Below, one piece after another: positions 31,254-39,687 of a stretch of DNA of 44,542 nucleotides. The notes beneath the pieces were generated by a model that searched no databases, was not told the DNA's origin, and saw only the letters and a program-made list of their open reading frames with translations. Within the stretch, counting starts at the first letter, position 1. Each line of letters begins with the position of its first letter. The DNA comes from an uncultured Collinsella sp. (GTDB lineage Bacteria; Actinomycetota; Coriobacteriia; Coriobacteriales; Coriobacteriaceae). Location of the stretch: NCBI GenBank assembly GCA_900541195.1, contig UQIY01000014.1:1-44542 (forward strand), given 5' to 3'. Position numbers and translations under genes: made by a program.

Positions 31254-32594
31254 ATGCTTACTACCAAGGAAGCCGCCGAGCTGCTCGGCATCACTCCGCG
31301 CAGGGTGCAGGAGCTCATAAAAAACGGAGCACTTGAGGCCCGCAAGGCTTCCGGTGTATGGCTCATCGACAAAGACAGCGTCGACACGCGACTCCGCTCC
31401 GTGACCAAAACGGGGGGACGCCCCCGTCGCGGCCACGGTAAGAGCGAGATCGCGTTCACCCTCATGAATCGCACGCACGAAGTCGCTCAGCTGGTCTACA
31501 GCACATCGCGAAAAGACTTTACCCACATCGGCGCCAACATCGATTACGTCCATGCCCCTATTGGAGTATTTGGCCCCAATAGCCCCATATCGCTCGACTC
31601 CTTCCGCACTTGGTGGCGAGGACGCGGTATCCCGCTCGCGCGCATTGGGCTAGCCTCCCTGCTTGCAGAAGCCGCAGTCGATGTTCCCGATGAACTCGTC
31701 CAGCGAAATCTCGGCCTCTCCCTATCCGACCAGTATTGGATTAGACCCCAGGGTTCCGGTCTCGCGTGGGAAGATATTAACTTCTTCAATAACGCCTTTG
31801 ATGACGTCTCACTGTCCATTGCACCCTTTGCCCCAGAGGGAAAAGCGGCTGCCGCAAAGCCCGATAACACCTCGGACGGCAATCTTCAAAAGTACTGGAC
31901 GTGCGAGGGCGAGCGTCGAATTCTGCATAAGGCAGGAGCGCACCTGAACCAGGAACCTTATAACGAGCTGGTGGCGACTGCACTTCACCGTCGCATCCTA
32001 AACGCCTGCGATTATGTGCCTTACTCGCTCGAGGGCACGGGCACTTCCGCCCTGAGCATATGCGATGTCTTCTTAACTGATGAAGAAGAGTATGTCCCTG
32101 CGTTCTATGTAAACCAGCACGCGAACGCAGATGAACGGCTAACCGACTACGAGCGATATGTAGCAAACTGCGAGGAGCTCGGGGTGACAGGCGTCAAGGA
32201 TGCCCTTGACCGCATGATCGTATGCGACGACATCATCGCCAACTATGACCGCCATTGGCGTAACTTTGGCCTTGTGCGAAACGTCAACACGCAAGCCTGC
32301 AGACCTGCCCCCATCTTCGATTCGGGCTCATCACTCTGGTGCAACATATCGCTAGAGGAGCTTAGGGCGGGAGAGCACAGTTTTACCAGCGCACAATTTC
32401 ATTCAAGTCCCGCCAAACAAATGTTGCTCGTCGAGGACATGGGCTGGTTTGACGGGGACAAACTCGAAGGCTTCGTTGACGAGGCAATCGAGATTCTGTC
32501 CAGAAACGACGCGCTCACGGCAAGGCTGCCTTATCTAAAAGAGGCGCTAACGTGGCGCCTCAAAAGAATGATCGACATCGCTGAATGGAGTTAG
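31254..32594 (+). CDS. HipA-like Ser/Thr kinase with fused N-terminal DNA-binding domain
   Basis: A 446-residue protein. Residues 1-45 form an excisionase/MerR-like helix-turn-helix (LTTKEAAELLGITPRRVQELIKNG). A basic linker (GGRPRRGHGK) leads to a kinase part; near 325-340 the run IANYDRHWRNFGL is the catalytic loop of HipA-type kinases, followed by IFDSGSSLW in the metal-binding place. HipA toxins phosphorylate tRNA synthetases and are bound by a separate HipB; here the DNA-binding part is in the same chain and no hipB is adjacent. AAGGG lies 8 bases before the ATG at 31254. The operator upstream suggests autoregulation. Confidence 0.78.
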   Translation: MLTTKEAAELLGITPRRVQELIKNGALEARKASGVWLIDKDSVDTRLRSVTKTGGRPRRGHGKSEIAFTLMNRTHEVAQLVYSTSRKDFTHIGANIDYVHAPIGVFGPNSPISLDSFRTWWRGRGIPLARIGLASLLAEAAVDVPDELVQRNLGLSLSDQYWIRPQGSGLAWEDINFFNNAFDDVSLSIAPFAPEGKAAAAKPDNTSDGNLQKYWTCEGERRILHKAGAHLNQEPYNELVATALHRRILNACDYVPYSLEGTGTSALSICDVFLTDEEEYVPAFYVNQHANADERLTDYERYVANCEELGVTGVKDALDRMIVCDDIIANYDRHWRNFGLVRNVNTQACRPAPIFDSGSSLWCNISLEELRAGEHSFTSAQFHSSPAKQMLLVEDMGWFDGDKLEGFVDEAIEILSRNDALTARLPYLKEALTWRLKRMIDIAEWS

Positions 32595-32621
32595 CGAGAC
32601 AGCATCGCCCCGCCAACTCCC

Positions 32622-33299
32622 CTACCTCCCGCGGAGGGCCTTGAGCTTTGCCAGGGCCTCGGGGCTTAGACGGCTGCCCAGGGTCATCTTGATCTGCGGG
32701 GCCTCCTCGGCCTCGTGAACGTCGTTATCGATCTGTTTGATCTCGTCCACCAGCATACGGCTCGAGATGCGCGTAACGCCCTTGCCCATGACGACGGCTT
32801 GGATTGTGCCGTCACTCGATACCACGGAGCACGCGCGGCCTTCCTCGCGTGCCTCGATGCAGAGCTTTTGCACCACGGTATCGGCAGAGACGCCCGTCGG
32901 CGAAAACTCGATGCGCACGCCGCGGGCCGGCAGGTTGGGGCGCTCGCTGGAGATATTGCCCGCACCGTCAAACACGATTACGGCCTCGTAGCGGCCCTGG
33001 GCAAACGCGGCAACGTCGTTGATGAGGGCGGTGCGCGCCATATCGTGAACGTCGCTGGAGTATGGATCGTCGGAATGGTCGTAGACGAGCTTTTCGTAGC
33101 GCGGCGTGCAGTGGATCACGTTGTAGCCGTCGACCACCAGCAGCTCGGGCTTATTGGAGTGCACCGTCGAGACCGGATCGGCGATGGCCTGCGCAAACGC
33201 ATTGCCGCCCACGCCATAGGTCGCGGCCGAAACAATCGGCTTGGCCGAGCCCTCGCCAAAGCGCTTGGCCTTGGACTTGGCACGGTTCTTTTTGGACAT
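32622..33299 (-). CDS. yacP: NYN/PIN-domain ribonuclease of the YacP (Rae1) family
   Basis: A 225-residue protein with a basic head (residues 1-15) and a PIN-like NYN domain: LLVVDGYNVIH with its acidic residue near 56, AVIVFDGAG near 107, ADTVVQKLC near 139 and a VVSSDGTIQ strand near 160. In Bacillus YacP/Rae1 cuts mRNA in the ribosomal A site. GGGGAGGAG lies before the ATG. It starts 3 bases after the stop of rlmB, the same pairing as in Bacillus. It converges with the HTH-HipA gene. Confidence 0.88.
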   Translation of the reverse strand: MSKKNRAKSKAKRFGEGSAKPIVSAATYGVGGNAFAQAIADPVSTVHSNKPELLVVDGYNVIHCTPRYEKLVYDHSDDPYSSDVHDMARTALINDVAAFAQGRYEAVIVFDGAGNISSERPNLPARGVRIEFSPTGVSADTVVQKLCIEAREEGRACSVVSSDGTIQAVVMGKGVTRISSRMLVDEIKQIDNDVHEAEEAPQIKMTLGSRLSPEALAKLKALRGR

Positions 33300-33302
33300 G
33301 CG

Positions 33303-34217
33303 CTACTCCTCCCCCATGAGCTCGCCAGCGTTGCGACGCAGCCACTCAAAGCACAGGGCCGTCGTTGCCTGGGCAACGTTGAGGCTCTCGGTCATGCCAC
33401 GCTGGGGAAGCTTGGTCAAAAAGTCGCATTTCTCGAGCACCAGGCGCGAGATGCCGTCGCCCTCGGAGCCCATGACGAGCGCCACGCGACCCTCGAAGGG
33501 AGCATCCCAGCAACTGCCTTCGGCGTGCTCGGAGGCACCGCCCACCCAAAAGCCAGCGGCCTTGAGGTCGTCGAGCGCACGGGCGATGTTGGGCACCTGC
33601 GCGATAGGCAGGTGCATGACGGCACCGGCAGAGGTCTTGTAGCTGCCCACGGTCACGCCGGCGGCACGTTTGTTGGCAACGATGACGCCCGCGGCGCCCA
33701 CGACCTCGGCGGAACGCACAATGGCGCCAAAGTTACCGTCGTCGGTCACATGGTCGAGCACGATGACGAGCGCCGGACCGTCGCCCGCGCGGTCGAGGAT
33801 ATCGGCGACATCGGCATAGGGGAAGTTGCCAACCTCGAGTGCGATGCCCTGATGAGCGCCATGGCTCGACAGTGCGTCGAGCTGCGCGCGCGGCACATAC
33901 TTAATGCGGACGCCCGCGGCGTTGAGGTCATCGACCAGACGCGACAGGGCGGCATCGCGCTCCCCGCCCTCGGCAATGAGCGCGCACTTGATGGGAAAAC
34001 CGGTGCGCAGCGCCTCGGCGGCAGCACGACGGCCTTCGATAAACTCACCCTTGGGAGCCTGGACAGCGTCGCGGCCACGCTCGCGCTGCGGACGTGCAGC
34101 CTGGGTACGATCGCGCTGGCCCTTGGGAGCGGCAGCGCGATCGTTGCGGTGAATCGGACGCGAGCCAGAAGCGGCCTGCTTGCCGCCACGAGGCGCACGT
34201 TTGCGATTGTCGGCCAT
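33303..34217 (-). CDS. rlmB: 23S rRNA (guanosine-2'-O-)-methyltransferase RlmB (TrmH family)
   Basis: SPOUT methyltransferase of 304 residues, predicted to modify G2251 of 23S rRNA. The first 55 residues are a basic, low-complexity tail. The substrate-binding domain (GRRAAAEALRTGFPIKCALIAEG) is followed by the three SPOUT motifs: DHVTDDGNFGAIVRSAEVVGA, ALVMGSEGDGISRLV and LPQRGMTESLNVAQATT. AAAGGAGG precedes the ATG by 7 bases. It begins a two-gene unit with yacP after a terminator that ends the disA-cysS unit. Confidence 0.92.
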   Translation of the reverse strand: MADNRKRAPRGGKQAASGSRPIHRNDRAAAPKGQRDRTQAARPQRERGRDAVQAPKGEFIEGRRAAAEALRTGFPIKCALIAEGGERDAALSRLVDDLNAAGVRIKYVPRAQLDALSSHGAHQGIALEVGNFPYADVADILDRAGDGPALVIVLDHVTDDGNFGAIVRSAEVVGAAGVIVANKRAAGVTVGSYKTSAGAVMHLPIAQVPNIARALDDLKAAGFWVGGASEHAEGSCWDAPFEGRVALVMGSEGDGISRLVLEKCDFLTKLPQRGMTESLNVAQATTALCFEWLRRNAGELMGEE

Positions 34218-34261
34218 AGGACGGCCTCCTTTAAATACTTTTCAAACAGGACAAAAGAAGC

Positions 34262-34291
34262 GACCGCTTAAGACGAATAGCTCAAGCGGTC
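34262..34291 (-). terminator. Terminator after cysS
   Basis: GACCGCTT/AAGCGGTC with further pairing inside; on the minus strand GCTTCTTTT follows. Confidence 0.65.
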
Positions 34292-34296
34292 GGTAC

Positions 34297-34396
34297 GGGT
34301 TTTCCAAGTGCCCGAGATTGCCGTGAAAGAGGAGCGACGCGTACTTGAGTACGCGAGCGACGGTTTGAACGGCAAGGTCGGGTGCTTGGGAAACCC
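34297..34396. repeat. 100-bp extended palindrome between cysS and rlmB
   Basis: Outer arms of about 28 bases (from GGGTTTTCCAAGTGCCCGA on the left to GGGTGCTTGGGAAACCC on the right) pair with a few mismatches; the centre is a perfect 16-bp palindrome GCGTACTTGAGTACGC (34339-34354) with GAGCGAC on each side. The size and layered form suggest a mobile palindromic element or a structured RNA. Confidence 0.8.
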
Positions 34397-34403
34397 GCGG
34401 GGA

Positions 34404-35870
34404 TTAGAGAGATTTGATACGAGTGCCGGCGGCCGTATCTTCAATCGTCAGGCCCAGGTCCTTGAGCTGATCGCGGATGGCATCTGCCAGATCCCAGTTC
34501 TTGGCGGCACGAGCCTCGGCACGAGCCTCGAGAATCTTAGCAGCGGCCTCATCCACGTCGTCGCCCGTGTAGGCAACCAAACCGGCGGCAACGCCCAGCA
34601 GGCCCAGCGGCAACTCGACCTTGGGCTCGGGAAGCTCAACGCCAAACGTATCGAGCAGCTCGGCCAGCGTATCGGCGGCAGCCAGGACTGCGGCCTTGTC
34701 GGCAGCATCGCCCGCCTGCTCCAGGTACTGGTTGCACTCGGTCACAAAGCCAAAGACGACACCCATGGCACCGGCGGTGTTAAAGTCGTCGTCCATGCAC
34801 TCCTTAAAGGCGGCGCGGGTCTCGGCGGCCTTGGCGGCAAACGCCTCGGCGGCAGCCGCATCGGCATCGGCCGTCGCATGGTTCGCAGCCCAACGAAGGT
34901 TCTCGACCGTACCGGCAATACGCGTGAGCGAATTCTCGGCACCCTCCAGGCGCTCCCAGGAGAAGTCGAGCGGCGAGCGATAGCTCGTCTGCAGCATCAA
35001 CAGGCGCAGGGCCGCGGCAGAGTGCTGCTCGAGCACCTCGGCCAGCGTAAAGAAGTTACCGAGCGACTTGGACATCTTCTCGCCGTCGACCAGCAGCATG
35101 CCCGTGTGCATCCAGGTGTTGGAGAAACCCTGGTGCCAGGCGCAGGTGGCTTGGGCGCACTCGTTCTCGTGATGCGGGAAGGCAAGGTCGGAGCCGCCGC
35201 CGTGAATATCGATCGGAGTGCCCAGGTAGCGGTGCACCATGGCGGCGCACTCAGTGTGCCAACCGGGACGGCCCTCGCCCCAGGGGCTCGGCCAGCTGGG
35301 CTCGCCGGGCTTGGCGGCCTTCCACAGGGCAAAGTCGAGCGGGTCGTTCTTGTCCTCGTTCTCCTCGATACGCGCACCAACCATAAGGTCATCGATGTTG
35401 CGGCCCGAGACCTGGCCATAGTTGGGATCGCTGCGCACGGCAAAGTACACGTCGCCGTTATCGGCGGCGTAAGCATGGCCCTGCTCGATGAGCGTCTTGA
35501 TCATGGCGATCATGGGGCCGATCTCCTTGGTGGCGCGGGGGCGCACATCGGGATCGAGCACGTTGGCGGCGCGCATGACGCCGATGAACTTGTCGGAGAA
35601 CTCCGTCGCGACCTCGGCGGCCGTACGGCCCTGCTCGTTGGCGCGCTTGATGATCTTGTCGTCGACATCGGTGAGGTTCTGGGCGAACGTGACCTCGTAG
35701 CCGCTCGCGATGAGCCAGCGGCGAATCACGTCAAAGCTGATGAACGTGCGGGCGTTGCCGATGTGGATGTTGTCGTAGACCGTGGGGCCGCACACGTACA
35801 TGCGGACCTTGCCGGACTCGATGGGCTGGAACTCTTCCTTTTTATGGGTAGCGCTATTGTAGATACGCAT
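34404..35870 (-). CDS. cysS: Cysteinyl-tRNA synthetase
   Basis: Class Ia synthetase of 488 residues charging tRNA-Cys. HIGN (36-39 in YDNIHIGNARTF) and KMSKS are both present; the zinc site uses the cysteine in YVCGPT and the GWHTECAAM and HHENE residues. The anticodon-binding part and short C-terminal domain are complete. It starts 3 bases after the ispF stop and ends the disA-ispD-ispF-cysS unit. Confidence 0.97.
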   Translation of the reverse strand: MRIYNSATHKKEEFQPIESGKVRMYVCGPTVYDNIHIGNARTFISFDVIRRWLIASGYEVTFAQNLTDVDDKIIKRANEQGRTAAEVATEFSDKFIGVMRAANVLDPDVRPRATKEIGPMIAMIKTLIEQGHAYAADNGDVYFAVRSDPNYGQVSGRNIDDLMVGARIEENEDKNDPLDFALWKAAKPGEPSWPSPWGEGRPGWHTECAAMVHRYLGTPIDIHGGGSDLAFPHHENECAQATCAWHQGFSNTWMHTGMLLVDGEKMSKSLGNFFTLAEVLEQHSAAALRLLMLQTSYRSPLDFSWERLEGAENSLTRIAGTVENLRWAANHATADADAAAAEAFAAKAAETRAAFKECMDDDFNTAGAMGVVFGFVTECNQYLEQAGDAADKAAVLAAADTLAELLDTFGVELPEPKVELPLGLLGVAAGLVAYTGDDVDEAAAKILEARAEARAAKNWDLADAIRDQLKDLGLTIEDTAAGTRIKSL

Positions 35871-35873
35871 TCG

Positions 35874-36368
35874 TTACTCCTTAACGGTTTTCTGTAGCAG
35901 GCAGACGGCCCAGGCGCCGATTCCCTCGCCCCGGCCTTCCCAACCGAGCTTTTCGGTCGTAGTGGCGGCGACGCCCACGTTTTCGACGTCAACGCCCAGG
36001 GCATGGGCAAGGTTGGCGCGCATGGCATCGCGGTGCGGGGTGATCTTGGGTTGCTGACAGGCAATGGTGCAATCGGCATCGACAAACTCGAAGCCCAGCT
36101 CGCGCGCATAGTCCATCACGCGAGCGAGCAGCACCATCGAATCGGCACCCTCATAGGCGGGGTCGGTATCGGGGAATAGCTTGCCGATGTCTCCCCCGCG
36201 GCAGGCGCCCAGAATAGCGTCGGCCAAGGCGTGCGCGAGCACATCGGCATCCGAGTGGCCCAGCAGGCCGCGCTCGTAGGGAATGTCGACACCGCCGATG
36301 ATACATCGACGCCCCTCCACCAGACGGTGAACGTCGTAGCCATGGCCAATGCGCAGGTTACTGAACAT
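35874..36368 (-). CDS. ispF: 2-C-methyl-D-erythritol 2,4-cyclodiphosphate synthase
   Basis: Fifth enzyme of the MEP isoprenoid pathway, 164 residues. RIGHGYDVHRL supplies zinc ligands (D and H), with LLGHSDADVLAHALADAILGA and the C-terminal TTTEKLGWEGRGEGI. The ATG at 36368 (MFSNLRIGHG) is chosen because the family begins there and GGAGAGG is upstream; it overlaps the end of ispD by 11 bases. Confidence 0.95.
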   Translation of the reverse strand: MFSNLRIGHGYDVHRLVEGRRCIIGGVDIPYERGLLGHSDADVLAHALADAILGACRGGDIGKLFPDTDPAYEGADSMVLLARVMDYARELGFEFVDADCTIACQQPKITPHRDAMRANLAHALGVDVENVGVAATTTEKLGWEGRGEGIGAWAVCLLQKTVKE

Positions 36369-37086
36369 GGGGAAGGTCCTCTCCCTCGGCCATGCGGCCA
36401 AGCAGAATCGCGGTTACGGGACGCAGGTCCTCGGGCACCGTCACCTTAAGGTTATCGCGCGGGCTCTGGACGCAGCGGACGCGCCCACCCATGCGCTCGA
36501 CCAGCGACGAATCATCGGTGCCGATAAAGCCCTCAGCAATGGCTGCAGCGTGGGCGCGCTTCATAGCATCGACGCTAAAGATCTGCGGCGTCTGCGCTGC
36601 CCAGTAGAGCTCACGCGGCGGCGTCTCGACGATGTTGTCGCCATCGACGATCTTGAGCGTGTCGATCGCGGGCTGACCACACACGACACCGTCGAGAGCA
36701 CGGTCGCTCACGAGCACGTCGATAGCGTGGTCGATGGCCTCGGTCGTAATGAGCGGACGAGCGCCATCGTGAATGGCGACGTATTCAAAGCCCGCCGGAA
36801 CCGCATGCACGCCGGCACGGGTGGAATCCTGACGGGTATCGCCGGCATCGGCAAAGCTGATGGGCGTGTCATAGTCAAACGGGTCGATGGCCAGGCGGCA
36901 CATCTCGGCACGACGCTCGGCAGGACAAACCACGACGATGTGGCCAACCTTATCGCTACGGTCAAATGCGCGGATGGACCAGCTCATAAGCGGACGGCCC
37001 GCTACATTGACGAGCTGCTTGCCACCGGGGTTACCAAAGCGCTGACCGCTGCCACCGGCAACGACCACGGCGCATACGGGCGCCAT
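36358..37086 (-). CDS. ispD: 2-C-methyl-D-erythritol 4-phosphate cytidylyltransferase
   Basis: Third enzyme of the MEP pathway, joining CTP and MEP, 242 residues. The nucleotide-binding head VVVAGGSGQRFG and KQLVNVAGRPLM, the strand VAIHDGARPLI, and the C-terminal GTDDSSLVERMG are all present. Its ATG overlaps the TAA of disA by one base (TAATG), so translation is coupled; it overlaps ispF by 11 bases. With ispF it shows that the organism makes isoprenoids by the MEP route. Confidence 0.95.
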   Translation of the reverse strand: MAPVCAVVVAGGSGQRFGNPGGKQLVNVAGRPLMSWSIRAFDRSDKVGHIVVVCPAERRAEMCRLAIDPFDYDTPISFADAGDTRQDSTRAGVHAVPAGFEYVAIHDGARPLITTEAIDHAIDVLVSDRALDGVVCGQPAIDTLKIVDGDNIVETPPRELYWAAQTPQIFSVDAMKRAHAAAIAEGFIGTDDSSLVERMGGRVRCVQSPRDNLKVTVPEDLRPVTAILLGRMAEGEDLPHVQ

Positions 37087-38153
37087 TATGCGTTCCCCTG
37101 TTTGGTGCCCTTCATGCGGTACAGGGAGTCCGCAAGAATGGCAGGGTTGTTGACGCCAAAGTCGCCCAGACGCTCCGGATCCTCGCTGATGTCGTCCATG
37201 AGCTCCTGCAGCGAGCCGTACTCGTCGACAATCTTCTCGGCCACGCCGTCGCGCACGACGGACACGCGCGAAAGCGTGCGCAGGCCCAGCGGCGTCATGA
37301 CGGAATCCTCGTCCAGGTCGTCATAACCCAGAACTGCCGCCACATGCTGTGGGTCGGACAGGTCCTTGGGCGTCATACGGGCAAGCTCGGCGCGAATCTT
37401 CTCGGCGTTGGCCTCAGAGGAATCGCTTGCGTAGTCGCGGATCATCAAGTCGTACTCGGTATCCATGCTGGAGCCGGCGAGCTGCTCGAGCTGCATCTGC
37501 ACGAGCTTGCCCTGGTTGCCCAGCTTGACAATGCAATCCTTAAGCTCAGTCTTTGCCTGCTGCATGATCTCGAAGCTCGAGAAAATGCCGGTGATGTCGG
37601 CGAGCGTAACGTAGTCATCGAGCTCGAGGGCCGTCAGACGCAGCAGGGAGCGGTCGAGCGACTGACGGGTGGTCTGGAGCGTGGCGACGAGCTGGTTGAC
37701 CGAGCTCATGATGGTGGTGACAGGCTGGATCTCGTAGCTCTTGCCGTGAACGTACACGTTAACGACGGCGCGACGAGCCGAAACCGAGATCACGATGGCG
37801 TCGGTGAGCACCGACATGCGAGCGGCAGTACGGTGACGCATGCCCGTCTCACTCGTGGCAAGCGAGGGATCGGGATTGAGGTGGAAGTTGGCGCGCAGGA
37901 TCTGGGTGAGGTCGCCATCGATAACGATGGCACCGTCCATCTTGGAAAGCTCGAACAGGCGGTTCGAGGTAAACGAAATGTTGAGCGGGAAGCCGTCGTT
38001 ACCGGCAGCGAGCACGTTTTCGGTGTCGCCGACGCAGATAAGGGCACCCAGGTGACCGGCAATGATCATGTCGAGGGCGGTGCGGATCGGCTGGCCAGGT
38101 GCCGTCAGGCGAATGGCCTGTTCCATACGCTTTTGCAGCTCGTTCTTATCCAA
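37086..38153 (-). CDS. disA: DNA integrity scanning diadenylate cyclase DisA
   Basis: Makes cyclic di-AMP from two ATP and scans DNA for branched structures, 355 residues. The DAC domain has KMDGAIVID (DGA motif near 72-74) and GMRHRTAARMS (RHR motif), followed by a helical linker and a C-terminal helix-hairpin-helix domain (GYDDLDEDSVMTPLGLRTLSRV). The start is TTG at 38153 with GGGAG about 7 bases upstream; an ATG 5 bases further is out of frame. First gene of the disA-ispD-ispF-cysS unit. radA, its usual neighbour, is absent here. Confidence 0.95.
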   Translation of the reverse strand: MDKNELQKRMEQAIRLTAPGQPIRTALDMIIAGHLGALICVGDTENVLAAGNDGFPLNISFTSNRLFELSKMDGAIVIDGDLTQILRANFHLNPDPSLATSETGMRHRTAARMSVLTDAIVISVSARRAVVNVYVHGKSYEIQPVTTIMSSVNQLVATLQTTRQSLDRSLLRLTALELDDYVTLADITGIFSSFEIMQQAKTELKDCIVKLGNQGKLVQMQLEQLAGSSMDTEYDLMIRDYASDSSEANAEKIRAELARMTPKDLSDPQHVAAVLGYDDLDEDSVMTPLGLRTLSRVSVVRDGVAEKIVDEYGSLQELMDDISEDPERLGDFGVNNPAILADSLYRMKGTKQGNA

Positions 38154-38312
38154 GGCATCGCTCCCATCGTATACGCTCCATAAACGTCAATAAGTTTCTC
38201 ACGGTTTGCCCCTGTGACGCCCGCAAAATCCGATGCTTACAGAATGAGCGAACACAGCTGAGAGCCCCAATCCAAATGAGCTGCTTGTGTGGTAGCATCG
38301 GGATTCGCATAA

Positions 38313-38447
38313 ATGAGGGAGTAGTCGCGTGACCGGGTTCGCCTCCGGTGGCGCGGCAAGTCAACACACTGGCCGATGCGGTCTGGCTTGCCTTAATGAA
38401 CGAGACTCGTGGCTGTGCGCACAACGCGTACGCCACGGGTCTTTTTT
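38313..38447 (+). ncRNA. Manganese riboswitch (yybP-ykoY type) with terminator, leader of mntP
   Basis: The leader starts GAGGGAGTAG, passes through a GC-rich two-helix region (GTCAACACACTGGCC ... GGTCTGGCTTGCC) and ends in an expression-platform terminator GACTCGTGGC/GCCACGGGTC (38404-38441) with six T. The opening GGGAGTAG, the overall layout and the mntP gene behind it fit the Mn2+-sensing yybP-ykoY class. Mn would be expected to prevent termination and turn on export. Confidence 0.75.
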
Positions 38448-38500
38448 GTTACTCCCCCAAGAGGTACACGCGGGCCCGCCCGCAGAGAGGGAGCCAGACT

Positions 38501-39085
38501 ATGGGACTCGCAGAGCTTGTGTTGCTCGCTATCGGCCTTTCGATGGACGCCTTTGCCGTATCCATCTGCAAGGGCCTTGGCATGAAGAAGATCAACCTTA
38601 AGGTCGCCGTGGTGCTCGGCCTGTTCTTTGGCGGCTTCCAGGCCGGCATGCCCGTAATCGGATGGGCGCTCGGCAGTCAATTCATGAGCATCATCGGACC
38701 CATCGACCATTGGATCGCCTTTATCCTTTTGGCCTTTATCGGCGGCAAAATGCTGTGGGAGGCCTTTACCGAAGACGAGGATGAGGACGAGAGCGACGGC
38801 AAGGATGCCGAAAAGATTAACCTGGGTGAGTACCTGATTCTGGCTATCGCCACCTCAATCGACGCCCTGGCCGTGGACATCTCATTTGCTGCGCTCTCGG
38901 TTGACATCGTTCCCGCTGTATCGCTTATCGGAGTCACAACGTTTATCTTCTCCGTCGCCGGCGTAGCGATCGGCCACACCTTTGGCGAGCGCTACGAAAA
39001 ACCCGCCACCATCGTGGGCGGCGTCGTGCTCATCCTTATTGGGCTTAAGATTTTGCTTGAGCATCTGGGGATTTTGGCGCTGTAA
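38501..39085 (+). CDS. mntP: Manganese efflux pump MntP
   Basis: Inner-membrane Mn2+ exporter of 194 residues with six helices in two related halves. The first half has LSMDAFAVSICKGLG and the second ATSIDALAVDISFA, the paired Asp motifs of the family; an acidic loop (EDEDEDESDG, about 90-99) joins them. The ATG at 38501 follows GAGGGAG by 7 bases; the upstream open frame runs through the riboswitch and is not used. Placed divergent to disA. Confidence 0.93.
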   Translation: MGLAELVLLAIGLSMDAFAVSICKGLGMKKINLKVAVVLGLFFGGFQAGMPVIGWALGSQFMSIIGPIDHWIAFILLAFIGGKMLWEAFTEDEDEDESDGKDAEKINLGEYLILAIATSIDALAVDISFAALSVDIVPAVSLIGVTTFIFSVAGVAIGHTFGERYEKPATIVGGVVLILIGLKILLEHLGILAL

Positions 39086-39121
39086 CGCCAAACACAATCG
39101 CTCAAAACTCAACGCCAGCAC

Positions 39122-39155
39122 AAGGCCTCATGCAGAGTTTTGCATGAGGCCTTTT
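39122..39155 (+). terminator. Terminator after mntP, loop shared with a hip operator copy
   Basis: AAGGCCTCATGCA pairs perfectly with TGCATGAGGCCTT around GAGTTT, then TT. The centre TGCAGAGTTTTGCA differs by one base from the operators at 39158 and 39185. Confidence 0.85.
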
Positions 39156-39198
39156 CATGCAGACTTTTGCATGTCATACTGATATGCAAAAGTCTGCA
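39156..39198. promoter_or_regulatory. hipBA operator: two inverted TGCAGACTTTTGCA sites
   Basis: TGCAGACTTTTGCA (39158-39171) and its reverse complement TGCAAAAGTCTGCA (39185-39198) flank a -10-like CATACT (39175-39180). The spacing and the autoregulated gene behind it fit HipB binding. Confidence 0.75.
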
Positions 39199-39213
39199 CG
39201 TTAGGAGATCGCC

Positions 39214-39684
39214 GTGGATATCCTTCCCATCACCACACCGCGCCAAGCTGGCATCTACGTGCGTCAGGCACGCGAGACTCAGGGTCTCACCCGTGCCGCC
39301 CTCGCCAAAAAGGCCGGTGTTTCGGAGCGTCTGCTCGCATCGCTCGAGCTAGGAGACGCCATCGGCATTCGGCTCGACAAGCTGCTGGCAGTTTTCGGTG
39401 CTCTTGGACTGGCGCTCGCCGCTCAAGGGGATATCGACGAATCGAAAAACGAGCAACCAGTCGACGCCCCGCATGCTGATTTGCAACCTCGTAGTACCCC
39501 CAGGCGCCATCACGCTCAACGTTTTCACCATCGCAACCGTCGCAGCGCAGCCGTTCCGGCTCTCGCAGATGTCCCCTTTACGTCCGAGCTCTACGACAGG
39601 GCCTTCGCCGATTTCGCCATGTCCAATCTCGGAGTCTCGATTGCCGCAAACGCATCTAACCAAACCAAGCCCGAAGGGAAATAG
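39214..39684 (+). CDS. hipB: HipB-type antitoxin, Xre-family helix-turn-helix
   Basis: A 156-residue protein whose residues 12-66 form the Xre HTH (YVRQARETQGLTRAALAKKAGVSERLLASLE). The C-terminal half is long, polar and without similarity I can name, longer than E. coli HipB (88 residues). The start is GTG at 39214 with AGGAG 6 bases before. It ends 3 bases before hipA. It should bind both its own operator and HipA, keeping the toxin silent. Confidence 0.85.
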   Translation: MDILPITTPRQAGIYVRQARETQGLTRAALAKKAGVSERLLASLELGDAIGIRLDKLLAVFGALGLALAAQGDIDESKNEQPVDAPHADLQPRSTPRRHHAQRFHHRNRRSAAVPALADVPFTSELYDRAFADFAMSNLGVSIAANASNQTKPEGK

Positions 39685-39687
39685 CCA

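Noticed and set aside
32715..34271. 518-codon plus-strand frame opposite yacP and rlmB
   Set aside because: Spans two well-supported genes and their junction; no family features.
34308..35897. 529-codon plus-strand frame opposite cysS
   Set aside because: Antisense shadow of cysS with no domain and no ribosome site.
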